A stretch of 64,000 nt of DNA from Liquidambar formosana. Its lineage: Eukaryota; Streptophyta; Magnoliopsida; Saxifragales; Altingiaceae. Shown here piece after piece: positions 40,682 to 53,056 of the stretch. Within the stretch, counting starts at the first letter, position 1; each line of letters opens with the position of its first letter. Below the pieces are notes generated by a model. That model ran no database searches, had not been told where the DNA came from, and was given only the letters and a program-made list of their open reading frames with translations. Location: positions 30,223,859 to 30,287,858 of the forward strand of contig CM077824.1 of assembly GCA_039720395.1 (NCBI GenBank), read 5' to 3'. The translations under genes and the position numbers were made by a program.

Positions 40682-41662
40682 GGGTAAATTACAATCAGAC
40701 CCCCTCTAAAATCTGACTATTACAGATACACCCCTGACGTTTTTAAAATTACACTGAGACCCCTTACTTTACAAAATAAACTACAAAGAGACCCCTCTTT
40801 CTAACTTCCGTCAATTAATCCGTTAAATCATATTCAAATTTTTTCAAAATACCCTAACTACCCTTAGTGGATGATAACTTCCACGTTAAATGCGTATAAC
40901 TCACCAGTCCAATAATTCATCCAATACTTTTGAATTTTTGAATTATTATTGATAAACAACTAAAAGATAATATATATATATATATAAGAAAAATGCTAAA
41001 AACAATTTAAATTTTCTGTCCAACTGATGTGACAGCTGTCAAATTTGCTGTTTAGAAACAATTATTTATTTAATTAAATTTTTAATTGATTTGCAAAATA
41101 AAAAATAAAAAAATTGATTTGCTAAGTTGCCACCTCATTTGAGTAAGCAGATTTGAGTAAAAAAAAAAAGGGGGGGGCTATGTAGCATTACTTATATGTA
41201 GAAATAAATAAAAAGAATTATTACAATGGAGATGCACGTATAGAGGTGGCAAATGAGGTGGCAACTTGGCAAATCAATTTTTTTTTTTTTAATTTTTACA
41301 TATCAATTAAATAGAGAGTTGTTTCTAATGAGCAAATTTGATGGCTACCACATCAGTTGGACAAAAATTTAAGCTTTTTGGCATTTTTCTTTTATATATA
41401 TATAATCTTTTAGTTGTTTATCAATAAATAAATAAATCAATCAAATGTACTAGATGAATGTGTTGGACTGATGAGTTATATGCATTTAATATGGAAGTTG
41501 TTATCCAATTAGGGTAATTAGGGTATTTTGAAAAAAATTGGAAGTGATTTAACGAATTATGGACGGAAGTTAGAGGGAGGGGGTTTTAATGTAATTTCAG
41601 AAACATGAGGGGGTCTATTTGTAATTTTCAGATTTTAGAGAGGGTCTTAATGTAATTTACCC
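40682..41662. mobile_element. Foldback MITE (MULE type), 981 bp
   Basis: Terminal inverted repeats start GGGTAAATTACAATCAGACC and, in reverse, GGGTAAATTACATTAAGACC. The arms pair over about 450 bp each, leaving a loop near 41150-41240. A perfect 9-bp target duplication AAAAGGAAA is at 40673-40681 and 41663-41671. No coding capacity. Confidence 0.93.
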
Positions 41663-41993
41663 AAAAGGAAAAGACAGATCATTACAAAAAGGGCAATTTC
41701 GCCTATTTGCAAAAAGAGTCGTGGAAGCAAACTTTTTGAGTCTGGCAATAACGCCTCCCAATAATAATAATAATAATTAACTATTTTATTTTCCTAGGTG
41801 TGTTGAAAAAAAAAAAAAAAAACCAAGTGTATTGGAATGGAATAATTATTAGGATTTTGATATTGTTTTGTTTGGCTGGTGAGAGCAACTCCAATGGTGT
41901 ACTAAAAAGTGTGTTAATACCATATTTTAGCTATCTTTGTTGCTGCTTGGCCGAGCTAGGGGGCCTTTGGGGCAAGTGCTCCTATTAGCTCAA

Positions 41994-42001
<8 letters not shown>

Positions 42002-42049
<48 letters not shown>
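42002..42049. repeat. (AT)n microsatellite
   Basis: About 48 bp of uninterrupted TA dinucleotides. Confidence 0.9.
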
Positions 42050-42052
<3 letters not shown>

Positions 42053-42062
42053 TTTTGAAAAA

Positions 42063-42570
42063 ATTACCATTGGATAACCATTTTCCAACATAATGTCAAA
42101 CTCATAAAAGTGGTAGTCATTTTGAAGCATATATACTATCAATTTGTAATAAATTGACAAAAAAATATCTCTTTTTTTGGTATTACATTAATAAATGATT
42201 GCCAAAAAATAATTTTATAAAGAAAAGAAAGGCTCTTTTTAGTTTCACAGAATCACAGCACGGTGTCCCCCATTGGAGATAATTCCTGATCCGCCCTTAT
42301 CTATGATAAAGAAATTACCATTGGATAACCACTTTCCAACATAATGTCAAACTCAGAAAAGTGGTAGTCATTTTGAAGCATATATACCATCAATTTGTAA
42401 TAAGTTAACAAAAAATATCCTTTTTTGGGTATTACATTAATAAATGATAACCAAAAAATAATTTTTCTAAAGAAAAAAAAAAAAGGCTCTCCACAGCTTT
42501 TAGCTTCACAGAATCACAGCACAATGCCCCCATTGAAGATAATTCCTAACTCCGTTTCTATCCATGATAA
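42063..42570 (+). repeat. 251-bp tandem duplication
   Basis: ATTACCATTGGATAACCA starts at 42063 and again at 42314. Both units run through AAGTGGTAGTCATTTTGAAGC and a TTTCACAGAATCACAGCAC block, ending near ATGATAAAGA. They differ by scattered substitutions and small indels. Confidence 0.85.
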
Positions 42571-42711
42571 AGACCAACACCCTTTTCCAATAACTTAATG
42601 TCCTCCTTCATGTTTAACCCCACCCCCCCCCCCCCAACCATCTTCTTTACCTCACTTTATTTTTTATTCCTCACTTTTCATGCTAATTAACCCTATTTTC
42701 TGCATGTAAAA

Positions 42712-42715
<4 letters not shown>

Positions 42716-42784
<69 letters not shown>
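42716..42784. repeat. (CT)n microsatellite
   Basis: About 68 bp of CT dinucleotides. Confidence 0.9.
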
Positions 42785-42787
<3 letters not shown>

Positions 42788-42921
42788 TGGCTAGCTCATG
42801 GGAATCCATTTCCAGATAGGGTTCCATTAATATATTCTTTCACCAAGAAATCCAAGTCCCAGGACAGTGGGAATTGAATTTGCATAGGTTTGCAATCATA
42901 ATTGTGTGTGTGCGCGCATAT

Positions 42922-42966
<45 letters not shown>

Positions 42967-42969
<3 letters not shown>

Positions 42970-43294
42970 AAGATGATCATGTAAGCACGTGCTGATATAG
43001 CTTATATCAAAACTTGCATTGGGAGTTGTACCCTGTGCATTAGTGGGATGTGAGGTGCATTGAATCAATGCAAGGGGTACAACCCCCAATGCATAGTGCG
43101 CGCATATATATATATATATATAAGAAGATGATCAGGTAAGTACGTGCTGGTATAACTTATATCAAAACCTGCATTGGGAGTTGTACCCTGTGCATTAGTG
43201 GGATGTGAGGTGCATTGAATCAATGCAAGGGGTACAACCCCCAATGCAAAGTGCTGATGTAACTTATATCAGCACGTGCTGATGGGATCACCTC
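42967..43294. mobile_element. Two copies of a small foldback MITE embedded in TA repeats
   Basis: Units 42967-43099 and about 43122-43294, each bordered by (TA)n tracts (42918-42966, 43105-43121, 43296-43312). Shared core: ACGTGCTGATATA.CTTATATCA, TGCATTGGGAGTTGTACCC, GGGATGTGAGGTGCATTGAATC and GGGGTACAACCCCCAATGCA, the last being the inverted copy of the second. The second unit also has the inverted terminal GTAACTTATATCAGCACGTGCTGA. Same family as 53057-53427. Confidence 0.8.

Positions 43295-43312
<18 letters not shown>

Positions 43313-43341
<29 letters not shown>
43313..43341. repeat. (GA)n microsatellite
   Basis: Follows the TA tract directly, a compound microsatellite at the border of the MITE cluster. 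Confidence 0.85.
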
Positions 43342-43345
<4 letters not shown>

Positions 43346-43525
43346 CAAACTCACAAAAAGATGCATGGTATAGGGTTGGGATATTAAGCTGGAATTAATG
43401 GAGTGGGCTAGCTATTTATGTCTTGAAGATGATTTATCTAACCCCAGTAGAAAAATTACCAAATGCACTGTCTTATTTTCCTCCACATTATCCACAATTA
43501 CTCAAACAACTATTAACCATTTGTA

Positions 43526-43549
43526 CCCCCCCCCCCCCCCCCCCCCCCC
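43526..43549. repeat. Homopolymer C tract
   Basis: About 24 consecutive C followed by eight or more A. Sequencing length is likely unreliable here. Confidence 0.8.
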
Positions 43550-46265
43550 AAAAAAAAACAAAGGAGTATTAATCATAATGGCACAGATGCATGCATAATT
43601 ATGTAAATATAATAATCTGAAAGATTCAAACCTAACAGATACTTTTGAATGTATGTAACAGATACTTTTGAATGTATGTATCACTAATATCATTAAAGTC
43701 TATATAAGGTACAAATTGATTTGTCTCGATTCTTTATTTATTATCAATATTTTTATCTTCATTTGAGTCTTTTTCTTAAGGAAGTGTCTCGGTAGTGTGT
43801 ACCATGCTTTCCTATATTTCTCAGTATAATAATTATTCTCTTAAACAATATTCCAATCAAAGCTACTGTTGGAGATGACTTGTCGCGGGCACACCCTGTC
43901 TATGCAATTGATGGACTTCTTTCAATTCATTTTATATCTCAATTGTGTTTTTTTTTTTTTTTAATATCTCAATTACAATTGATTTATTGTATATTATACT
44001 AGATTGATACCCTGAATCACTTTATTCTTTTATTTTCCATCATTCCGTTTTAATTATATCTCAAATTAATAAGATATACCATAAATTTTACATATTTGAG
44101 GATTTTTTTTTGTGGGGGGGGGGGGCTAAGAGGGAATCACCAATCGTGAAAAAATAGAGGAGATTGGGCATAAAGAAAATAAAATAAAATAAAAAAGCCA
44201 ATTTGAAATTGTGTTAGAACTTGGAAGCGCTTCTAGGAAGAATGACTTCAAGTTTAATATTCCATTATATTTGACTTTCATTTAAGTCACTTGATCCTTT
44301 TTAAGGGATCGGGACATCCCAAGGAAAAGATCAATCCATTCGAATGTGTTGTGCGTAATATTTGAAAGAGAGTCGATTTTGCGATTTTCAGCATACAAAA
44401 AGATTACATTCCATATATAAGGTATAAAACACCACTGAATGAATTTCAGGAAAATGCTTTGGCTATGTGATGTAAAATAGCTTTGCTGAAGAATTCCTAA
44501 TTCAGATAGACCTCTAAAAACAAAACACGAAAAAGTACTTGTAGGGAGAGAAAGTCCAAATGTCAAAATCGCGTGAAATTCGGAGGGTCAATTAGAATCG
44601 ATGTGCTAATCAATACTCGCCTACAGCCAGGACGTATGCCACTTTTGCGAATGAATTCATTCGTCTTGGCTCTCAAAAGCATGTTTTTGCTATTTTTGGT
44701 AATAATGTGCTTCTTAATTCTGGGAGCTGTGATTGCTATTTGGGGTCTCTATTTTGCCAGCTTGCTACTTAAGTTTCGGACTTTTGATTTATGTTTTTAG
44801 TTGGAATTTTTAGTATTTTCCTTAATTTCGTTATTTATTTCCTTAAGTTTATTGTTTTAATAGAACTAGGGTTTCTAGCTTATATATAGGCTGTTTTTTT
44901 AATTGTAAAGGGAATTTTTGAATAATAAAGGATTTCTTTTCTGAAATTTATTTTTCTTCACTTGTGAATTTGAGTGTGTTACTTTTTGACTCATGGATTC
45001 GAGCGATTACCAAAAACCAGACGGTGCCCCTTCTTCTTAATTAAGTCTTCCACTACGTCACTGTGCCTTAAACATATCTTCAAATCAAATTCTACCAAAA
45101 ACATAGTAGAAAACACCACTATTTGCTCTCGGGGAGAAGTTAAAAATTAAAGGAAAGACTGGGGGAACGGATAAATGATTCGTCCCGGCAATTACTCATT
45201 AAAAGTCATATTTTTCTGGTAGTTTCTTTGAAACAATCCAAATTATCATGGAAAGACCTTTGATGAGAAGTGTATAAGAAACAAATGGCATAGGGTCTAA
45301 TCACCTCAGGTGCATGCATGCTTTATCATAATTGAGGTAATAATAGTGGTTGTTTGGTCATTATCTCGTCGAGGAACGCCGAAAGATGAGGGATTTTGGG
45401 AATCTAGATAGCCTCACCCGCATTTGCGTGTTTGCGTTGAACACGTACGCTTGCATGTAACGTTTCATTTCTGAGTAGGCCCATTTAGGCTTGGTGTAAT
45501 GACCCTGAAAATCTTATCATCTAAGCGCGTCCCGCGTGCACCACAAAAAACATCGATAGAATTATAATTTCAATGATTCGAGCATTTTGAAAAAATTTCT
45601 AACATGACATCACCTAAAGGAGACGGAACTTGTGATGACTGTTATAGTGATGGATGTCTCTATAATTAATTTTGTAAAATAGGGGACTGTAATATGATTT
45701 CATAAATAAAGAAGGTGCATCTCTAATTATCAAATACTAGAGGGTGTATGTATACTTAATCTAAAAATTAAAAATTAAAAACAGTAAATAAATAGCCAAA
45801 ACAAAAAAGAATAAAAATAAAAAGAAATAACAGTAGGCAGGGAACGTCAACATTTTAAATGTAAACATACTGGAGTAGGTCTTACCAATCCTACCCCTAC
45901 CACATGTGTGAGTCCTATGCTCTTATGTCTAGACAATAGAACTTAAGAGTGCAACTTGGGTCAGGTATACTTGAGAATCGAATCGTTCCAAGAAATTCAG
46001 TCCGGTCCAGTCCGGGCCAAATACTAATCGATCCTACTAATGACCAAGTTGCACCCCTAATAGAACCTCTAACATAGGTCAAATAGTGAACTATATCTCC
46101 TTAAAAACAGGACGATGCATTAACCTTTTGGCAGTGTCCTATTGATTGAGATGCTTGAATATTTTTCGAACGTATCGATTTCAAGTCATGACAGCCTCAA
46201 TCCAATTATAAAAAAATGAAAGAAATGGTAGTTATGTATAACTAAAAATTATATATGGGATCACT
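43550..46265. other. Intergenic DNA, no gene recognised
   Basis: AT-rich spacer. The interval 44220-44800 has better base balance and short open frames on both strands (for example 44566-44282 minus and 44573-44800 plus, the latter rich in hydrophobic residues), but I recognise no family. TATATATAG at about 44883 and AATAATAAAGG at about 44927 resemble retroelement transcription signals, so an LTR remnant is possible. Confidence 0.5.
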
Positions 46266-46273
46266 TGCACCAT

Positions 46274-46958
46274 CAGGGCAGGCCAGTCCTAGACATAATA
46301 AACCAAAGCGACCACTTAGGGCCTCACTTTTTTGGTGAAAAAGAGGGGTCTCCAATAAATATATAGCTTATAATAGGTCTAAGAGAAAAATAGGTAATAT
46401 CTGTGAGGGAGTTGATATTGCAACCCCAAAACTTTATTTGTACACCCCACCAATTTTGAGTTTTTTAAAGTCTAAAAAAAGTATAAAAGGTTTTTACAAA
46501 AATTAGTCGTGCAGTTTATTAAGAAACATCGTTTTGAACAATTTTGTAGGATAAAGTTTTTCTAAAATAAGTCATTTAAGTAGATTTTTTGACCATTTAC
46601 CATATCTATTTCATTTTTTGCCAAAAATCAACTTAAACCATAGATTTTGAAAAACAAATTTTCTACAAAGTTGTTTAAAATGATGTTTTCTAAGGGATTA
46701 TGTAAACAATTTTCATAAAAACCTTTTATATATTTCTAAAACTTTAAAAAATCAAAATTAGTGGGATATACAAACAAAGTTTTGGGCTTCCAATAACTAG
46801 ACCCTATATAAGCAAGTATTAATAATTATATAGGCAAGCAAAATTTGAGATGATTAAAAATAAATTTTTTTTTTTTTTTTTTTGGGTGTGGAAATACATA
46901 TAGGGGGCCTCATTTTACGAGTTCGCTTGGGGCTTCCAAAAACTCAAGGTCGGCCCTG
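46274..46958. mobile_element. hAT-like remnant
   Basis: Ends CAGGGCAGGCC and ...AAGGTCGGCCCTG look like hAT-type inverted ends. The 8-bp flanks TGCACCAT and CATCAAGA do not match cleanly, so boundaries or mobility are uncertain. It contains the foldback segment at 46418-46790. Confidence 0.45.
46418..46790. repeat. Foldback (inverted repeat) segment
   Basis: CCCCAAAACTTTATTTGTAC...CCACCAATTTTGAGTTTTTTAAAG is repeated in reverse complement at the other end (CTTTAAAAAATCAAAATTAGTGG...CAAACAAAGTTTTGGG). The arms extend inward through AAAAGGTTTTTA for about 170 bp. A MITE is likely; no clear target duplication was found. Confidence 0.65.
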
Positions 46959-48427
46959 CATCAAGATATGTTGTGTAAAATTATAGTATTTAGCACTATA
47001 ATAGGTAGTAAAATAAAAATAGCACAAGCAAAATATCACAAATCACTGAAAATGCTCTCAATGATGATCTGGAACATATGGTTACTATAAAGTTTGGTAA
47101 CATGCACCAAATTATATTGCTTTTATACAACACGTAGCATGGCTATATTTGACCGTGAATTTCAACGGTAAGGCAATCAAAACTACGATTTTTGTAGTTT
47201 TAGAAAACTTTCGTTTTGCTCTCAATTTTTTTTAAAAAAAATTGTAGTTTCAATCCCTTAACTTTCACTCAAAACCACTTTGCCCTTCTGTTTTTGTTTT
47301 TAAACCCTTTGACCCCTTTACGTTGGAGAGCATGGCACTTTACGCCATTCCGTTAGTCATCTGCTTTGCTTTTTTACAAAAAGTAGTCAAGCGTGTAGCA
47401 TAGGACCCACTCATAACATTTTTAAAATGAAAATGTCCCTACAATTAGTACAATTTCGCCATTTCTCCAACATATGCTAAGGGTATATTATTCATAAAAA
47501 CCATCAATTTCGTTGATGTAATACGTAGGGATTAAATACGTCTTTCAAACTTGAAGGAGTTAAAGTAGTTGGGGTGAAACTATATCTAATTTCCCTTAAA
47601 TTTTATTGTAGAAGTCAGAATTCACTTCCTTCTATTCTACCTTTGCTCTGAGCTTTCATATTTTTAGTTTTTATATTTTTGGTCCATTTTTACTAATTTT
47701 GGTAATTTTTCTTTTTTATTTCTAGTTGTAGGAGAATTAGGTTTAAGTTTTGTGTGAATAGGGTTGTAAGCCTTAGGGCAGGCTACAATTTTTATTAATA
47801 ATATTTTAGGGTTTTCTCTTTAATTTATGCCTCCGTGGGCCCAAGAAACCTTAATAATCCAAGGTTGGAGACGTGTTCTTCCTCCTCGCTACACTATTGC
47901 GTCAATTGCAATGCATGCTCTACAAATAATCTGTAGAGTTGTCATACGCGCTTAGCTTATCATCCTTAATTAGGCTTCTTTTTTATTAAAAAAAATAATA
48001 ATAAATAAATAAATAAAATAAATGATGAATGCATCAAAGAGAAATCTAACATCTAACTAAGTTGACACCCTAGAAACTCACTATCCACTTAATTAGGTTT
48101 GTTGAAAAGCCGGCGCGCTAACAAGCTTAACACTGAATCTCAGCTCCCTTAATTTAAGGTTTGAAATAAAATTTGATTAGTTAAAACAATATTTGGCTAT
48201 CTAGCTTGTCCATGCTCATTAAATTTCCTTAATAATTAATAGTAATATTTTATTTTTATTTTTTTGACAATCGATAGAACCTACCCCTTCCCTTAACCCC
48301 TCCACATCAATTAATTAATTGGCTTAAGTGATTTCGATTCAACTGCTTCAAAAAGAAGCCTAGACAATTCTCCGGTCCGAGTTCCTGGCCGGGAAATTCT
48401 CTGATTTAAGTATATTATGCACGTTAT
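46959..48427. other. Intergenic DNA, no gene seen
   Basis: AT-rich. A short inverted ATTGTAGTTTCAATCCC / AAAACTACGATTTTTGTAG pair lies near 47180-47260. A possible LTR-like relic with AATAATATTTTAGGG is at about 47700-47880. Nothing firm. Confidence 0.5.
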
Positions 48428-48646
48428 TTAAACTAAAGAAGACATCAAAAAATTAGCCAACTTTTTATCATTGATAGATAAATTCATCACAACATAAATA
48501 ACGCTGAGGTATAATACAGCAAAACCCAACCAGAAATAACACCAAGGAACCTCGGCAAAAAGACTAGACACCACTGAGGTCTTTAATGCAACCGGTGGTT
48601 GTGACCACAGAAACACAAGAGCTGCAGTTGGTTGCCCCAACTTGAT

Positions 48647-51493
48647 TCACTCACTATAATTGAGAGCGTCCTTAATAAATTTGTCAAAGTTATTGTAAGA
48701 GGACCCTCCAATACCAGTGGCTTCTTCTGCTTTCTTCTTCCACACTCGAGCCTTGTTCCTCATCTGCTTTCCTTTTTCCCCTTCCATCATTTCCCTAACA
48801 AGATCTTCAATTTCTTCACGCTTTACATCTTGATTGACCTCCATGCCATTCCCCCACACTGTGCATGCATATCGACAATTCGTTTGTTGCTCAGCGAAAA
48901 ATGGCCAACAAATCACAGGCACACCACCACTTATACTTTCAATAGTAGAATTCCACCCGCAATGAGTTAAAAATGCCCCAACGGATGGGTGAGAGAGCAC
49001 TAGATCTTGTGGACACCAATTTGCTAGCAACCCTCTATCCTTAGTCTCCTCCAAAAATTCATCAGGCAAAAATGCCGAATCGCCCATCACCACGTCGGGC
49101 CTAACAATCCACAAAAATGGGTGCTTGCTATTAGCTAGCCCCCATGCAAACTCTAGCAAGTGTTGGTCCGTCATTACTGTGATGCTACCATAATTCACAT
49201 ACACAACCGAGTTGGGTTCTCTTTTGTCTAGCCATTCGAGGCATTTCGAGTCTTCCTTCCATAAGCTTGATCGAAGTGACTTGAATGGGCAATCGGGCAT
49301 GTGGCGCGAAAGCAAGGTAAGTGGGCCTGCAGTGTAGATGTTGGGGAACTTGGACTTGATTGCCTCTAGTACTTCTTGTTCGAGCTCGTCGAAGGTGTTG
49401 AAAATGATGGCCGAAGATTTTAAGCAGTTTTGTGCTTCCCCTCCAAGGAAATTCAGCATGATGTCGTTGGGATCGGTGGTTCTGATAAAGCTTGGTATGT
49501 CCCTGAGCCGCATGTTAGGCATCCCTGGGATGTCCCAATCGATTGGTGTCTCAAGAGTGCCATCGTGATTAAAGCTTTCATCTGTGACACATGAAGGATG
49601 AAATTATGTTCTTAGATAAAGTTCCCTTTTTCTTTTTCTTTTTTTCATTTTTTTTTTTCAGTTGGGAAATTGTTTTGTTATTACTTTTTAATCGCCTAAG
49701 GTGAAGATTAGTTTGGAACCTTTGGAGGTGTTCGTCCAAAATGTAATCAGGCATTTTTGGGGTGGTGGTAAGGTAGCTAGTCTTCGAGGGGGTCAAGGCT
49801 TCTGGATTGGCTGGGGGTCTCTATATTTGTTGGGAGCCTAATGTATTCAATATTGGTGTACTCCGTTGGTTTTCTGCTCTTTTTGTTGGTTGGGGTTTCT
49901 CTTTTTCTCCTTATGGGTTTTTCTATTGGTTCTTTAGTAGCTTTTGCTTTGAGAGTTTTTTCTTTTGGGCTTTTGTGTTGGGTGCCTGGGTGCCTCAGCA
50001 TGGGTTTTCTTGTTTATTATTTAGGTGTTTCTCTTGATGTATGGGCGATGTTCCCATCGTAATAAATTTAATTTTTTGCGGATCAAAAAATAAAAAATAA
50101 AAAACTATCTATAAAGTCACTTCTTCTGCAAATCCTAAAATTTTATAATATAGTCAGTCTCCACAGATCTGTAAAAGTGTTATTGTTCTTTTTTCTTTTT
50201 TGTGTTGATATCAAAAGGATGCTTTGCATCTGACTAATTTGACAAAATCCGTGGACGTGATTTTGAGGGAAAGTCATGAGATTTGAACCTAAAATCCTTA
50301 ATTACTTGGTAAGATCGGTCTTCAGACCTTAAGGTTACATCAGTCATAAGTTTCTTACTACATGATGTACATGAATAAAAAATCTAATCCAATGACTGGA
50401 TTTGTGAAATATTATTCACACATGCCCATTTCCACTATAATTGGTTCAAAAGTGTCTTACTGTTTTGTACGTAGGATGCCCATTTCTACTGTCCTTGGGT
50501 ACATCAAATCTGTCCCGATAATCCTCTTGTCGGTCTACTACACCAAGCCTAGGTTAATTTCTATCAAGTTGGTCCTCTAATCACTAGGTACTGGTTTTTC
50601 TTAATTATTGATCACACCAACACACACAAAAATAGGGATCAATAAACCAAAGAGACTAACTCACAAGCCTCCATTGATCTCATCAGCTCTGCCCCAACCC
50701 TCATCACTCTGATGAGGTCCTCATCAATGATTTTCGTGCTTTAATATCTAGAGCTGGAGATGTAAAATTCAGTACACTCTTAGAGAGGACATGTGCTGAT
50801 TTCCTTGCTAGAGAAAGGACACAAAATTAGTTGTAATTTTCAAGGTTTTTTTTTCTCCCCCTCGTGGGATTTGTATTTATCTTTTCGAAGATCTGGCTGG
50901 TATTTCTACCATCAAGCTAGCTGATTGCTTTGAATAAATATCCATTGAAAAAAAAAAAAAAAAAAGGAAGAAGAAGAAGTAATACCTTTGAATGGAACAA
51001 CGCCTCTTTCGATGAGTACACTAAACTGCAAGTATCCCATGAAGCCACAGGCCGAAGCAGTCCAGAACTGAACCTCTGGAATGCCCAATTCTTTGGCAGC
51101 ATTTCTGCCAAAGCCCATAGCTCCATCCGATATCACGCATGTAACCGGTGGCACCTCCGATGAAGAATTCAGCTTAACTAGTAGCTCTTTAAATGGAACC
51201 AAACAATTCTTACTAGTCGAATCGCATAGCGCCGGCACATCTTGTGTGGCGTCTCGATCCGACGGTGGTAACCCGTCCGGTATGGTTTCGAACCTGAAAT
51301 CCTCCAAGCCCTTTACGGATTCCGGCCCTGTCGATCGGAGCAAGCGTCTGTGGTTGAACTCAGTATTCACAAACGTAACGTGAAAGCCTCTCGAGTGTAC
51401 AAGCTTGGCTAGTTGCATCATGGGGCTCACGTGACCTTGCGCTGGGTATGGAACACATACTGCATGAGGCTTTGTAATGGAAACTGAACCCAT
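48647..51493 (-). CDS. UDP-glycosyltransferase, UGT85-like, two exons
   Basis: Exon 1 is 51493-50986, exon 2 is 49581-48647; together 1443 bp, 480 aa, normal length for the family. The 1404-bp intron is GT-AG, phase 1, at the position after VVPFK where UGT85 genes have theirs. I start at [10 protein letters not shown] rather than the upstream in-frame ATG because the family begins there. The acceptor-binding half has the catalytic His21 in [11 protein letters not shown] and the activating Asp in [10 protein letters not shown]. The sugar-donor half has a full PSPG box at about residues 358-401: [43 protein letters not shown], ending in Q, which favours UDP-glucose. It is a soluble cytosolic enzyme that glucosylates small molecules such as cyanohydrins, terpenols or phenolics; the substrate cannot be read from sequence. 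Apparently intact. Confidence 0.93.
50690..50965 (+). mobile_element. 3' end of a LINE in the UGT intron
   Basis: The plus strand reads [18 protein letters not shown]...[13 protein letters not shown] then a stop, the usual C-terminus of the RNase H domain of plant L1-type LINEs. A short 3' UTR and an 18-base poly-A at 50948-50965 follow. It sits antisense to the UGT gene, 20 bp from the intron donor. Confidence 0.7.
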
Positions 51494-51583
51494 ATATTTT
51501 CCTTTTTTCCGGCTGCAAAGCAATGGAATGGAATTGTGATTTTATAAAGGCTAGCTTCTGAAGATTTCCCTAGCTTTCTTTCG

Positions 51584-51593
51584 CTATTTATAG
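51584..51593 (-). promoter_or_regulatory. TATA box of the UGT gene
   Basis: CTATAAATAG on the minus strand, about 92 bp before the start codon, predicting transcription from near 51555. Confidence 0.65.
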
Positions 51594-52114
51594 AACAAAT
51601 GATTGAATCCTGACCCTCGAATTCGAATGGCAAGCTCTACACTAAACCTGTGTAAATACGACTAGTTTTTTTTACCATCCGATGGTTGTAAACGTAAGAT
51701 TTGTGAGGATACTATAGTAATCATGATCTTTTTAGTTTCTCACAAGATGTTGAATCATGATGGTGATATGGATCTGGATTCATCTACTTTTGGCGTTCCA
51801 TGTTTGGTATATTAATTTTTCTTTTTAGCTCTGGCCAGTTGGTGGCCGGCCTTGTGGTGGTGAGAGGGCTTTAGCTAGGGAGGTGGATTCCGTGGCTGTT
51901 GGAGCTGGAGCCTTCGTAGTTGGCGCTTTCTATTGATTCCAGTTTCTCTCCTTTTGTCCACTTTTGTTGATCATTTGCTTAAAAATCGTGATTTTTTAAA
52001 GACTACTTGAAACTTGTTTACAGGTTATTGCTCTACCCCTGAGTGTTGGCGGGTTGATTAATTGATTGGTTAGATTGTTTATGGGTTAATTGTGGATATT
52101 ATTATAATGATAAG

Positions 52115-52602
52115 TTCGATCACTATTTTGAAAAATTTGCTATTCTATTATGGTGTAGTTGGAATCATCGGAATGAGGTAGTTTTAATGGTCAAGTCCCC
52201 AATCCTACCCATGTTCTTCATATAGTTTCATCTTTTTTTCATGAGACTTTTAGATGTTATTATAGTAACAACTTGTTTGCATGCAGGTGTTTGTATATCT
52301 CCTTCTTTTGGTGTAATTAAAAAATAGTGCAAGTTCATTCGTTGGATTCCTCCTCCACCAAATAGGGTAAAAATCAATTTTGATAGTTCACGTATTCATT
52401 CGAAAAAATTGAGTACTGGTGGTTTTGTTATAAAGAATAATCATTGGGGTCATCCGGTTGTAACTTCTATTTTCAATCTTCATAATGCTTCTGTTATAGT
52501 AGTTGAATGTATGGCTTTTCAAAATTGTATTCTTTATGCATGGAAAAAAGGTTTTAATAAGGTCCAGATAAAAAGTGATTCACAGATAATGATTCACAGA
52601 TG
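52115..52602 (+). pseudogene. LINE ORF2 fragment ending in RNase H
   Basis: The plus strand shows LLWCSWNHRNEV, then CKFIRWIPPPPNRVKINFD and STGGFVIKNN...GFNKVQIKSDSQ, matching the tail of plant non-LTR retrotransposon ORF2 (zinc-binding linker and RNase H). Stops and a frame change occur around 52325. It is cut off after SDSQ, just before the part that is present in the UGT intron copy. Confidence 0.65.
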
Positions 52603-52742
52603 AGGTCCAATAAAAATTTAGCAATGTTAATTTTATAATCTTATTTTTTTTTACTCCTATTAATTCATAACATCATTTAACCATATCACAATTACATCAA
52701 ACACAATGTCGGTACCACTGCATAAATTAAAATGGTAAGTAT

Positions 52743-52931
52743 TTACGGAGCCTCCCATGTAGTCGTCATTTTTTGGGAGCCTCCCATAGTCTCGTCTTTT
52801 TCAACCCGCACAAGTTGCTTGGGCTTGAGCAGAGCAGCACATGCAATATGAGGAGGGTCCAATTGCTCAGAATTTGGAGGTGTCACCATATGACCACAAT
52901 TGAATGGAATCAACGCAGCCGGTTTGCCCAC
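52743..52931 (-). other. Short unrecognised open frame, possible gene fragment
   Basis: 62 codons, MGKPAALIPFNCGHMVTPP...TMGGSQKMTTTWEAP. Composition is protein-like rather than repetitive, but I do not recognise it, and no other exon or start context supports a gene. Confidence 0.2.
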
Positions 52932-53024
52932 TCATAATAGGTGGTGACTGGTGATGGTGTCATGCAGGCCTGCAACGAAAAGGACAAAAAAAATAAAAAA
53001 AATAATTGAAGGAAAAAAGAAAAA

Positions 53025-53055
<31 letters not shown>

Positions 53056-53056
53056 T

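Larger units (their letters stand above)
14595..41759. mobile_element. MULE-like TIR element hosting the whole nest
   Basis: Left terminus GGGAG (14595-14599), then after the copia insertion it continues at 39678 as ACGTTATTGCCAGA...TTTGCTTCCACGACT. The right terminus read in reverse is GGGAGGCGTTATTGCCAGA...TTTGCTTCCACGACT, ending at 41759. The TIRs are about 50 bp or more with roughly 85 percent identity by eye. AATAATAA occurs immediately outside both ends (14587-14594 and 41760-41767), a possible 8-bp duplication, but the right flank is an AAT microsatellite, so it is ambiguous. Net length without insertions is about 1.1 kb. No transposase is seen; it is non-autonomous and could be MULE or hAT. 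Confidence 0.6.

Noticed and set aside
44282..44800. Two hydrophobic open frames that might be organelle-derived DNA
   Set aside because: I could not match either to a plastid or mitochondrial gene by eye; left as unassigned spacer.
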